38,753 nt of DNA, taken from contig JAFULM010000045.1 of the NCBI GenBank assembly GCA_017483185.1, positions 1 through 38,753 on the forward strand, written 5' to 3'. The stretch comes from Prevotella sp. (GTDB lineage Bacteria; Bacteroidota; Bacteroidia; Bacteroidales; Bacteroidaceae). A program made the translations under genes and the position numbers. Shown here piece after piece: positions 22,789 through 30,570 of the stretch. The notes under the pieces were generated by a model. The model searched no databases. It was not told the DNA's origin and saw only the letters and a program-made list of their open reading frames with translations. Each line of letters begins with the position of its first letter. Position 1 is the stretch's first letter.

Positions 22789-22804
22789 AGTTTCACGTGA
22801 AACT
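22789..22804. promoter_or_regulatory. parS-like centromere site 1
   Basis: AGTTTCACGTGAAACT is a perfect 16-bp palindrome that matches the ParB-binding parS consensus TGTTTCACGTGAAACA at 14 of 16 positions, with only the outermost base pair changed. It lies between uvrC and apt. Confidence 0.75.
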
Positions 22805-22835
22805 TGGTTAATAAAGAGTGGGGAATGAAAAACTA

Positions 22836-22980
22836 AGAGCGAATGGAATAAAGAATGAAGGATAAAGAACGAAGAATGGGCTGGCGTCGTTCCCTTGTTA
22901 CTTTAATATCGTAACAAATGCAGGAACGGCGCCAGCCCATTCTTCGTTCTTTATCCTTCATTCTTTATTCCCCTCGCTCT
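22836..22980. repeat. Long family E-type inverted repeat between uvrC and apt
   Basis: The arms at 22836-22893 and 22923-22980 are 58 bp long and complementary with only three mismatches, separated by a 29-nt loop. The inner end reads CTGGCGTCGTTCC, and the outer part is rich in GAACGAAGAATG and GAATGAAGGA words, like the family E element at 1921. The transcript would form a very stable hairpin upstream of uvrC and after apt. Confidence 0.9.
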
Positions 22981-22995
22981 TCATTCTTCGTTTCC

Positions 22996-23526
22996 TTACA
23001 CCGTTATTAGTGTGCTTACTTCGGTCACGTCCTTGAATAAATCGCGTCCGTGGAGGCCTTCGTCGGTGATTTCGATAATGAAATTGACGTATGTTTGTTT
23101 CGGTGAGAACTTCTGGACAAGATTATATGCCGCTTTCATTGTGCCGCCGGTTGCCAACAAATCGTCGTGCAGAAGCACCACGTCGTCTGATGTAATGGCG
23201 TCTTTGTGGATTTCGATGGTGTCGCTTCCGTATTCTTTAGTATAGCTTTCCTGTACCGTCTCGGCCGGTAGTTTGCCCGGTTTACGGCAAAGCACGACGC
23301 CGGCGTTCAACCGTATGGCGAGTGCAGAGGCCAAAACGAAGCCTCGGCTTTCGATTCCAACGATCTTGGTGATACCCTTGTCTTTGTAAATTTCGTAGAG
23401 TTCGTCCACCATTATGCGGAGACATTCAGGGTTTTTAAACAGTGTCGTAACGTCGCGGAAGTTGATTCCTTTCTGCGGAAAGTCGGGAATACACCGCAGG
23501 TTCTCGATTAATGTTTTGTTGTTCAT
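22996..23526 (-). CDS. apt: Adenine phosphoribosyltransferase
   Basis: Apt converts adenine and PRPP to AMP in purine salvage. The 176-residue protein is the normal length. It has FPQKGINFRDVTTLFKNPE near residue 18, GIESRGFVLASALA near 60, and the PRPP-binding loop VVLLHDDLLATGGTMKAA near 117-134. ATG at 23526 is used; the frame extends to a TTG six bases upstream. It sits between mnmG and uvrC, flanked on each side by a parS-like palindrome, and followed by the 58-bp inverted repeat. Confidence 0.96.
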   Translation of the reverse strand: MNNKTLIENLRCIPDFPQKGINFRDVTTLFKNPECLRIMVDELYEIYKDKGITKIVGIESRGFVLASALAIRLNAGVVLCRKPGKLPAETVQESYTKEYGSDTIEIHKDAITSDDVVLLHDDLLATGGTMKAAYNLVQKFSPKQTYVNFIIEITDEGLHGRDLFKDVTEVSTLITV

Positions 23527-23561
23527 ATACAATGGATTGTTAATTAATACTCTATTAGAGC

Positions 23562-23577
23562 TGTTTCACGTGAAACT
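23562..23577. promoter_or_regulatory. parS-like centromere site 2
   Basis: TGTTTCACGTGAAACT matches the parS consensus TGTTTCACGTGAAACA at 15 of 16 positions. It lies between apt and mnmG, 773 bp from site 1, and on the upstream side of the apt start. Confidence 0.82.
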
Positions 23578-23642
23578 TAAAGCGCGGTTGCATTGGTTTG
23601 GGGAGTTAAAGACAGCTTTGTTTTATTACAATGGCTTTTGTT

Positions 23643-25514
23643 TTATCTTCCCATCAGTACCAACATGACGTTTATGTCGCTTGGCGAGATGCCGGGGATG
23701 CGGCTCGCTTGTGCTAATGTTTCGGGGTTAATGCGGGCTAACTTCTGCCGCGCTTCGGTTGACAGCTGCTGCATTGTGACGTAATCGAAGCGCCCTTTGA
23801 TCTTTATATTCTCCAAACGGTGCATCTTTTCGGCCACCATTTGCTCGCGTTCGATGTATCCTTTGTATTTGATACGTATCTCCGTGGCTTCGGCTATTTC
23901 CTCCTTGCGGTTTGCCGGGCGATTGAGTGCATCCTTGAGAGACGGTACCAATGTTGCCAGCGTGTCCATATTGAGCTGCGGGCGGCTGATGAGGTCAATC
24001 AGACGGCAGCCTTCGCGGAGTGGGGTGGTGCCCAAATTCTCCAACGCTCCGTTGATGTCGCGCGGCTTGATGGACGTGTTTTTGCAGAATTCGACGATTT
24101 CTTCGATGTTTTGTTTCTTTTCCATCCACCAGTCGTAGCGGTCGCGTCGGGCCAGTCCGAGAGCGTAAGCACGTTCCGTCAGCCGGGCGTCGGCATCATC
24201 CTGACGTAGCAGTATGCGATATTCGGCACGTGAAGTGAACATTCGGTACGGTTCGTCGACTCCCTTGGTGACGAGGTCGTCGATGAGCACACCTATGTAA
24301 CTCTCATCCCGGTGCATGACAAACGGTGCGCTGCCGGCACACTTCAGTGCCGCATTGACGCCCGCCACGAGGCCTTGGCCTGCCGCTTCCTCATAGCCGG
24401 TGGTGCCGTTGACCTGTCCGGCGAAGAACAAGCCGTCGACAAGTTTTGACTCGAGAGAATGTTTCAGCTGAGTGGGATCAAAGAAGTCATATTCTATCGC
24501 GTAGCCCGGACGGTAAACTTTGACGTCCCGCAGCGCCGGTATTTTGCGCAGGGCAGCTATCTGTGTGTCCATCGGGAGAGACGAAGAGAAGCCGTTGAGG
24601 TACATCTCGTTGGTCTCCTGACCTTCCGGTTCGAGGAACAGCGGGTGCTGGTCTTTGTCAGGAAAGGTCATCAGTTTGGTCTCGATGGACGGGCAATAGC
24701 GTGGTCCTATGCTTTGTATCTGTCCGTTGTAGAGTGGGGAGTCAGCCAGTCCGCTGCGTAGAGTCTCGTGAACTTCGCGGTTGGTGTTGCACGTCCAGCA
24801 AGGCAGCTGGCGCAGAGCGCGCTGCGGAGACATAAAACTAAACTGATGGAAGTCCGCTTCGCCCTCTTGTATCTCCATATCTTCGAAGTGCACCGAGCGA
24901 CGGTCGATGCGTACCGGCGTTCCCGTTTTCATGCGGGCCGAGGTTATTCCGTGGCGTGTGATGCTTTCGGTGAAATGCGGCACGGCCGGTTCGGCTATGC
25001 GTCCGCCCGCCACCATGCGCCGTCCGATGTGCATGAGACCGTTCAGGAATGTTCCCGCGGTGACCACGACACACCGTGCCCGCAGTTCCGCGCCCCATAT
25101 CGTGCGCACTCCGGCGGCGTGGCCATGCTCTACGATGAGTTCGTCCGCCTGGTCCTGCCAGATGTCGAGGCCGTCGATGGCGTCGAGTGTTGCGCGCCAT
25201 TGCCAGATGAACCGTTCCCTGTCACACTGTGCCCGCGGGCTCCACACGGCCGGTCCCTTGCTGCGGTTGAGCATGCGGAACTGTATGGCCGTTGCGTCCG
25301 TGACGCGGCCCATCCATCCGCCCAGGGCGTCGATTTCCCTGACTATCTGTCCTTTGGCTATGCCGCCCACGGCAGGATTGCAACTCATCTGTGCAATCTT
25401 GTTCATGTCCATTGTCACGAGACATGTGCGGGCACCCATGCCCGCTGCCGCTGCCGCCGCCTCACATCCCGCGTGGCCGCCGCCGATGACCAGTACATCG
25501 TAGTTGAGTGTCAT
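23643..25514 (-). CDS. mnmG: tRNA uridine-5-carboxymethylaminomethyl modification enzyme MnmG
   Basis: MnmG (GidA) works with MnmE to place carboxymethylaminomethyl groups on U34 of several tRNAs, using FAD and NADH. The 623-residue product has the N-terminal FAD-binding motif VIGGGHAGCEAAAAAAGMGA near residues 9-28. The family blocks GGIAKGQIVREIDALGG near 49 and GPRYCPSIETKLMTFPDK near 268 follow. A second flavin-contact block GTTGYEEAAGQGLVAGVNAA is near 367. The C-terminal domain continues to SDINVMLVLMGR. In many bacteria this gene lies close to the replication origin, and a near-perfect parS-like site is 66 nt beyond its stop codon. A promoter is at 25541-25572. Confidence 0.97.
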   Translation of the reverse strand: MTLNYDVLVIGGGHAGCEAAAAAAGMGARTCLVTMDMNKIAQMSCNPAVGGIAKGQIVREIDALGGWMGRVTDATAIQFRMLNRSKGPAVWSPRAQCDRERFIWQWRATLDAIDGLDIWQDQADELIVEHGHAAGVRTIWGAELRARCVVVTAGTFLNGLMHIGRRMVAGGRIAEPAVPHFTESITRHGITSARMKTGTPVRIDRRSVHFEDMEIQEGEADFHQFSFMSPQRALRQLPCWTCNTNREVHETLRSGLADSPLYNGQIQSIGPRYCPSIETKLMTFPDKDQHPLFLEPEGQETNEMYLNGFSSSLPMDTQIAALRKIPALRDVKVYRPGYAIEYDFFDPTQLKHSLESKLVDGLFFAGQVNGTTGYEEAAGQGLVAGVNAALKCAGSAPFVMHRDESYIGVLIDDLVTKGVDEPYRMFTSRAEYRILLRQDDADARLTERAYALGLARRDRYDWWMEKKQNIEEIVEFCKNTSIKPRDINGALENLGTTPLREGCRLIDLISRPQLNMDTLATLVPSLKDALNRPANRKEEIAEATEIRIKYKGYIEREQMVAEKMHRLENIKIKGRFDYVTMQQLSTEARQKLARINPETLAQASRIPGISPSDINVMLVLMGR

Positions 25515-25540
25515 AATTGTCGATATGATAATATCCCGTG

Positions 25541-25572
25541 CAAAGTTACAAAAAGTTTTGTATTCCCATCAA
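25541..25572 (-). promoter_or_regulatory. Promoter of mnmG
   Basis: On the minus strand, TTG (25572-25570) and TAACTTTG (25548-25541) are 21 nt apart. The -7 box lies 27 nt before the ATG at 25514, fitting a short leader. Confidence 0.6.
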
Positions 25573-25711
25573 CTTTTGCACTGATAACGTTTCGACATTC
25601 CGTTTTGCCCGTTGTTGTTGGAGTGCGGCCCAATCGTGCAAAGCCAGAAGACACATTGGCGCGTGGAGGAAAGGACGTAACGTGAGATTGGCCGTCCTGC
25701 CGTGATAAAAA

Positions 25712-25881
25712 CGAGACAGCGATGGTGTGTCAAAATGGCTACATGGTGTTTGGTAGGGACATATTCTTGTATTTGTCCGCAAAACAAGAACTGAATCTCA
25801 ATACGTTACGAGCGGACAAATACAAGAATATGTCCCTACAATGTGCTTCCCCCTGCATTTTGATACACCATCGCTGTCTCG
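25712..25881. repeat. Family B palindromic repeat, copy 2, inside a second inverted repeat
   Basis: The inner element (25753-25839) is 87 bp with perfect 27-bp arms and a 33-bp spacer. It is surrounded by a 26-bp outer inverted repeat (CGAGACAGCGATGGTGTGTC from 25712; complement ending 25881) with one mismatch. The gap 25515-25923 holds this element and the mnmG promoter. The frame of MVCQNG... that stays open here is read from the repeat and is not a supported gene. Confidence 0.9.
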
Positions 25882-25923
25882 CTTGTTGTAGAAGTTGTCG
25901 GGGTCAATCCCCGTCTTATATTC

Positions 25924-28900
25924 CTATCTGTATATGTTTTTCACCACCTTTATGCTGCCGTCCGAATAGACATTGCGCTCGATGACGATGCCCTTCGGCG
26001 TGTTCACTCGTCGTCCGTAGACGTCATATAGAGTCGTGGAAACCACCTCCGCTCCGCTTGTCGACCGTTTCGGCGAGATGATGCCGTCGGCATCCGCTTT
26101 CTCGGCGGCACGGCGCAGCTGCGCGTGTATGTTGTAGTAGGCAGCTTTCGGCTTCAGTCCTGCGTCGAAGAGCAGCGGGTTGTTCTGTCGCCACGAGTGG
26201 TTGTCGGAGATGCCCCAGACGAGCATCGACGGACAGTTGTCGTTGCGCAGGAATACGCGGGTTATTGCGCCATATTCCTTTGCCTGCGTGTCGAGAGCGT
26301 CGGCAGCGTAGGGATTGGCCAGCGCGATGTCCAGTTCGGTGATGATGCAGTCCATGCCCAGCTCCGCATAGCGGCGTATGTTCTTCTCCAATTTCAGCGT
26401 GTCGAGCTGTCCCGTGGTCAGGTGGCACTGCAGTCCGCAGCCGTCGATGGGACGGTTGTCCGCCTTCAACCGCTTTATCAGGTTGTAGTAAGCCTCCGTC
26501 TTCGTGTTGCCCATGAACTCCGCACCGTATTCGTTGATGAACAGGCGGGCCTCCGGGTCGGCCTGATGCGCCCAGACGAACGCCGAGTCGATGAACTCCT
26601 CACCGATATATGTCGACCATATCGACGGCCGCAGCTTGTAGGAGTCAGGATTTGTGCGCACGATGCTCTGGTCGTCGTCGAGCACCTCGTTGCACACGTC
26701 CCATTCGCGGATGCGTCCCTTATACTGTCCGACGACGTTGAAGATGTGGTTTTTCAGGATGTCGAGCAGTTCGCGGCGTGTGAAGTTGTTGTTGTTCTTC
26801 TTGCCGTCCTGACTCACCCACGAGGGCACCTGCGAGTGCCAAGCCAGCGTGTGGCCGCGCACGTCCTGCTTGTTTCGGTCGGCCACCCACATCACGGCGT
26901 CCGCGCCGCCATAGTTGAACACGCCCTGTGACGGTTCGGTAGCGTCAAACTTCATCTCGTTTTCGCCCACCAGGAGGTCAAACTCTCGTCCCACGAGTCC
27001 TGCCTCACCGTCGTCGCGGCTGCAGTCGTAACGGTAGCTTGCCACGGCCATGCCGATGTTCTTGTTCAGACGGGCCGTATATGTGCGCAGCGGCGTGTCG
27101 TCCGTCATGTCCTCCGTCCAGTCGTCGTCGGGATATTCGCCCGTGCCTCCCGTGTCTTCATTGTCGTCTTCCACGTCACCCTGGCCGCCGTAGTCGAGCG
27201 ACGTCACCTTGGCCACGATGTTGTAGCTGCCGTCCGCGCCCTCGCGCTGCTCCACAACCCATGTGTAAGCCTTGGGATAGCGCATGCGGAAGGCCCAGTC
27301 CGTGCCCTCCTTCTTTGTTGCCGTGAGCAGCGTCACCTCGTCGTTCACCTGCAGCTCAGCGTCGTCGGCGAGGGCTATGGTCAGCCGCGGAGTCTTCTCC
27401 GAGTCCTCAAAGTCCTGCGTCTTGGCGTTGTAAGCCATCGTGCCGCGCACGTCGATCGAGCCGCTCTGTGTCGCGTCCTTCACGACGCAGACGATGTTGG
27501 CCTCCGGGTGGAGCGTCAGACTGCCGCCGTCTGTTTTCGTCATGTCCGCGAACGTCAGCCGTCCCGTGCCGTCCGTGCCCGGGCTGATTGTGCCGTAAGC
27601 CTCCGTCTTTGCCGCGATGCTGCCGTTGCCGCCCAGTGTCGTGCCCTTGAAGGCGAACAGAGTGCCGCTGTTGCCCGTCGCACCGCTCTTTCGTCCCGCC
27701 TCGGCCGCAGCCATGTCGTTGTCGATGAGCAGCGTTCCGCCGAGCAGACGGATGCCGGCGCCGATCTCGTTGTCATTGCCGGTGATGGTGTATGTGCCCG
27801 TGCCCTCCTTGATGAGACCCACGGTGTTGCCCGAGGCTGAGGCATAGATGCGTCCGGCCAGCGTGGCGTCGGTGTTGTCACAGCCCATGACATAATATGA
27901 CTTGGCCGTGCTCTTCTTGTAGTATCCGTCGAGCGTCGATCCCGCTTCCGTGCTCAGCCGTCCGAAGCGGATGCCGCGCGTGCCCGACTCCACGGCCATC
28001 GTCGCGCCCTGGCGAACCGTCACCCGGCTGCCGGCGAAGACCTCGTTGCAGCGCGAGGCGTCGAGATTGTCGGGCTGGAACGTGCCGCTGCTCATCAGCA
28101 GTCCGTAGAATCCGCAGCCCGCAGCCACCTCCTTGTAGGGGTAGACATTGATGTCTCCCCTCATGGCCGACCAGTCCGGCCATGTCGCGCCCTTGCTCGA
28201 CTGCGTTCCGATGTACGACCGTTCGCCTCCGGCATGGATGTTGAGCGTACCGCTGCCGGCCACCTTGCCCGTCCATTCCGAATAGCGCGACGTCCTGACG
28301 TTGACCGTCTTACCCTCCGGAACGTAGATGTTGTCGCCGATGGTGCGGTAGGAACTCGACGTGTTGGCCGAACAGTAGTCGAGCGTGCCGCCGTCGTCCG
28401 TCGTCAGATAGTCGTCATATTCGCCCGCCAGGCGGATGTTGTCGATGTAGTAGTCGGTGTTGTTGTGGTGCAGTCCGAGTCTTATCGTGCCCTCGGTGTT
28501 GTCGTCAGCCACCGGCAGCAGATTGTATCGGCGGCTCTGCCACACACCCTTGTCGCCCTGATAGGGATAGCCCTCGTCGCGATAGACCTCCTGCGCGCCG
28601 ACGAAGACGGCAAACTGCTTCCAGTCGTCGGCGTCGGACGGGCTGCGGTATATGTCGCACGTCACCATCGGATAGCGGGCGGTCAGCGCCTGTCCGCGCA
28701 GTTCCGTCGGCAGGACAAACTCGGGGTGGCATCCCCACTCCTTGAGCACGACGTGCAACACCTTGTTGGAGGCGTTGGCGGGGTCGGTCTCTACTGTCGC
28801 CGTCGATGCGATTTCGCCGGTTCCGTTGTGCCAGAGCGTCCATGTCGTGCCCACCGGATAACTCTCGAAGTCACACACCGTGAGAGGCACGGCGTATGTC

Positions 28901-28953
28901 GCTGCAGCCGTCAGTACGGCCGCAACAGAGCATAAGATTTTCTTTCTCATCAT
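25924..28953 (-). CDS. Secreted GH10 endo-beta-1,4-xylanase with autotransporter-like repeat region
   Basis: The 1009-residue protein starts with a signal peptide (MMRKKILCSVAAVLTAAATY). Residues of about 22-180 look like a carbohydrate-binding beta-sandwich (CDFESYPVGTTWTLWHNGTG). Residues of about 185-585 are Gly/Thr-rich repeats with GGTLLIDND, GTTLGGNGSIAAK and YGTISPGTDGTGRL, like the beta-helical passenger repeats of autotransporters. After an acidic linker, the GH10 domain begins near 623, with acid/base Glu756 in WDVCNEVLDD and nucleophile Glu873 in IITELDIAL. It would cleave xylan internally. The C-terminal LYDVYGRRVNTPKGIVIE segment resembles a type IX secretion sorting tail. ATG at 28953 is preferred; TTG codons lie just upstream. 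A promoter-like box is at 29045-29052. Confidence 0.93.
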   Translation of the reverse strand: MMRKKILCSVAAVLTAAATYAVPLTVCDFESYPVGTTWTLWHNGTGEIASTATVETDPANASNKVLHVVLKEWGCHPEFVLPTELRGQALTARYPMVTCDIYRSPSDADDWKQFAVFVGAQEVYRDEGYPYQGDKGVWQSRRYNLLPVADDNTEGTIRLGLHHNNTDYYIDNIRLAGEYDDYLTTDDGGTLDYCSANTSSSYRTIGDNIYVPEGKTVNVRTSRYSEWTGKVAGSGTLNIHAGGERSYIGTQSSKGATWPDWSAMRGDINVYPYKEVAAGCGFYGLLMSSGTFQPDNLDASRCNEVFAGSRVTVRQGATMAVESGTRGIRFGRLSTEAGSTLDGYYKKSTAKSYYVMGCDNTDATLAGRIYASASGNTVGLIKEGTGTYTITGNDNEIGAGIRLLGGTLLIDNDMAAAEAGRKSGATGNSGTLFAFKGTTLGGNGSIAAKTEAYGTISPGTDGTGRLTFADMTKTDGGSLTLHPEANIVCVVKDATQSGSIDVRGTMAYNAKTQDFEDSEKTPRLTIALADDAELQVNDEVTLLTATKKEGTDWAFRMRYPKAYTWVVEQREGADGSYNIVAKVTSLDYGGQGDVEDDNEDTGGTGEYPDDDWTEDMTDDTPLRTYTARLNKNIGMAVASYRYDCSRDDGEAGLVGREFDLLVGENEMKFDATEPSQGVFNYGGADAVMWVADRNKQDVRGHTLAWHSQVPSWVSQDGKKNNNNFTRRELLDILKNHIFNVVGQYKGRIREWDVCNEVLDDDQSIVRTNPDSYKLRPSIWSTYIGEEFIDSAFVWAHQADPEARLFINEYGAEFMGNTKTEAYYNLIKRLKADNRPIDGCGLQCHLTTGQLDTLKLEKNIRRYAELGMDCIITELDIALANPYAADALDTQAKEYGAITRVFLRNDNCPSMLVWGISDNHSWRQNNPLLFDAGLKPKAAYYNIHAQLRRAAEKADADGIISPKRSTSGAEVVSTTLYDVYGRRVNTPKGIVIERNVYSDGSIKVVKNIYR

Positions 28954-29044
28954 TTTCAACAATGTCTGATTCTTTTCTTGGTTTTGTTAGTATGCGTTAT
29001 TATCTCGTTATTGTCAGTATGTTCTTACGCAGTTTGTTTTGCTG

Positions 29045-29100
29045 CAAAGATAGTTGTTTTTATCATTATATATGATTCAGACCACGTGGTTAACGTCTAT
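29045..29100 (-). promoter_or_regulatory. Promoter and possible operator of the xylanase gene
   Basis: On the minus strand TATCTTTG (29052-29045) is a good -7 box, giving a leader of roughly 85 nt. No clear -33 TTTG is present. The 10-bp palindrome ACCACGTGGT (29091-29100) lies just upstream of where the -33 box would be, a sensible place for an activator or repressor. Confidence 0.5.
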
Positions 29101-29236
29101 TAACACCGCATTAAGTAAATTCGTGTCATAATAATGTCACAAATTTAACACAAGAAAATCGCTCCGAAAAAACGGCGGAGACGCTCCGGTTTTGACATTC
29201 GTGCGTCATTTTCCGACCGAAAATTTTCCGCGGTCC

Positions 29237-29345
29237 TGCCGTAAGGGCCCCGTTGGTCCGCAATGAGCACGCCGTTGTCCTGCAACGAGCATGCCGCTGT
29301 CATGCAACGGCGGCCCCGTTGCAACGCCGCGGGGCCCTTACGGCA
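29237..29345. repeat. Family C palindromic repeat, copy 3
   Basis: The ends TGCCGTAAGGGCCCCG (from 29237) and CGGGGCCCTTACGGCA (to 29345) are exact complements. The core contains CGTTGTCCTGCAACGAGC and GTCATGCAACGGCGGCCCCG words shared with the other copies. The length is 109 bp, as in copy 2. The gap 28954-29828 holds the xylanase promoter, this element, the family A copy at 29537 and the sdhC promoter, and no gene. Confidence 0.9.
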
Positions 29346-29536
29346 CGGGAAAAACCGCGAAAAAGTTGCACACTTGCGCCACTTTCTGTTGTAACCCACT
29401 GTCACTCAGCGAGAAAAAGATGCACGCGCTATTTTGCAAAATTTGCGACCGAAGGACGACCTGGCGCAGAATTTATGTTAAAATCGAGGTGTTTTGTCAT
29501 GATTATTCCGAGTTTTTAACAATTGGAGGAGTATCC

Positions 29537-29632
29537 ACAAGTAGGGTCGCGACCTGTCGCGACCGCCTCCATGCCTCAACACCCATCTGCGACCAACCAC
29601 ATAATCGGTTGTTACGGAGGCGACCCTACTTG
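29537..29632. repeat. Family A palindromic repeat, copy 5, internally deleted
   Basis: The left arm (29537-29570) is nearly intact, beginning ACAAGTAGGGTCGCGACC. The right arm (about 29615-29632) reads GGAGGCGACCCTACTTGT and lacks about 16 bp containing the GTCGCGACGGG part. The deletion ends lie between repeated GTCGC words, so it probably arose by slippage. Confidence 0.85.
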
Positions 29633-29667
29633 TATAAGGGCGATTTCAAACATTTTGGCTTAAAAAC

Positions 29668-29698
29668 TTTGGCATATCATTAATTTATAGTAAATTTG
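29668..29698 (+). promoter_or_regulatory. Promoter of sdhCAB
   Basis: TTTG at 29668-29671 and TAAATTTG at 29691-29698 are 19 nt apart, a full match to the Bacteroidota consensus. Transcription would start near 29705, leaving a leader of about 124 nt. Confidence 0.75.
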
Positions 29699-29730
29699 CG
29701 TCCTAAAATATTGATATAATACTTATTATC

Positions 29731-29773
29731 GAGTAGCGATACTCATCGCTTGCGGAGGTCTTGATGTCTCCGC
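29731..29773 (+). promoter_or_regulatory. Structured 5' leader of sdhCAB
   Basis: Two stem-loops lie in the predicted leader: GAGTA (29731-29735) with TACTC (29740-29744), and GCGGAG (29752-29757) with CTCCGC (29768-29773). They are followed by A+T-rich sequence up to the ATG at 29829. I recognise no known riboswitch class. Confidence 0.4.
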
Positions 29774-29828
29774 CATGACTGTGACATAATTTAAGTTTAA
29801 CAGTTAAATAATTTAATTTCAATCATTT

Positions 29829-30521
29829 ATGTGGTTATTTAATTCATCTATTGGTCGAAAGGTTGTGATGTCCGTTACCGGCGTTGCGCTGATCCTCTTC
29901 CTGACATTCCACATGTCTATGAACGTGGTAGCGCTGTTCTCTGGTGACGCTTACAACATGATCTGTGAGTTTCTCGGTGCCAACTGGTATGCCGTGGCGG
30001 CAACCCTCGGTCTTGCCGCTTTGGCTGTGATACACATCGTCTACGCTTTCCTGCTCACGGCGCAGAACCGCCGTGCCCGCGGAACAGCACGCTATGAGGT
30101 GACGACACGTCCCGGAAAGGTCGAGTGGGCTTCTCAGAACATGCTCGTCCTGGGTATCATCGTTGTGCTCGGACTCGGACTCCACCTGTTCAACTTCTGG
30201 TACAACATGATGTTCGCCGAACTGTTCCACATCGCCGACCCGCTCGGAGACCCGGCTGATGGCTACGGCTATATCCGCGAGACATTCTCCTGCCCCTTCT
30301 TCACCGTGCTCTACATCGTGTGGCTCGTGGCCCTGTGGTTCCACCTCACCCACGGATTCTGGAGCGCCATGCAGACTCTGGGTTGGAACGGCAAGACCTG
30401 GTTCTGCCGCTGGAAGGTCATCGGCACGGTCTACGCAACCCTGCTCGTGCTCGGCTTCCTCGTTGTCGTGTTGTTCTTCGCCGGCCAGTCGCTCTTCTGC
30501 TGCGGCAGCTGCGCTGCATGA
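29829..30521 (+). CDS. sdhC: Succinate dehydrogenase/fumarate reductase cytochrome b subunit
   Basis: This is the b558-type membrane anchor of complex II. It carries electrons between the menaquinone pool and the SdhAB head. The 230-residue protein has five membrane helices at about residues 13-35, 55-78, 103-125, 155-175 and 195-225. Candidate heme-ligand histidines are FLTFHMSMNV, LAVIHIVYAF, GLGLHLFNFW and LWFHLTHGFW. In anaerobic Bacteroidota this enzyme mainly reduces fumarate to succinate, so frdC is an equally fitting name. It begins a three-gene operon with a strong promoter and a structured leader. The C-terminus (FCCGSCAA) is cysteine-rich. Confidence 0.93.
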   Translation: MWLFNSSIGRKVVMSVTGVALILFLTFHMSMNVVALFSGDAYNMICEFLGANWYAVAATLGLAALAVIHIVYAFLLTAQNRRARGTARYEVTTRPGKVEWASQNMLVLGIIVVLGLGLHLFNFWYNMMFAELFHIADPLGDPADGYGYIRETFSCPFFTVLYIVWLVALWFHLTHGFWSAMQTLGWNGKTWFCRWKVIGTVYATLLVLGFLVVVLFFAGQSLFCCGSCAA

Positions 30522-30570
30522 TGCGGAGGTTTCATAATCCTATATACAATATTTAAGAAGATAGAATATT

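Noticed and set aside
25722-25985. An 87-codon frame containing RDIFLYLS and DKYKNMSL
   Set aside because: It is the translation of the family B palindrome, reads into the end of the xylanase gene on the other strand, and has no supporting signals.
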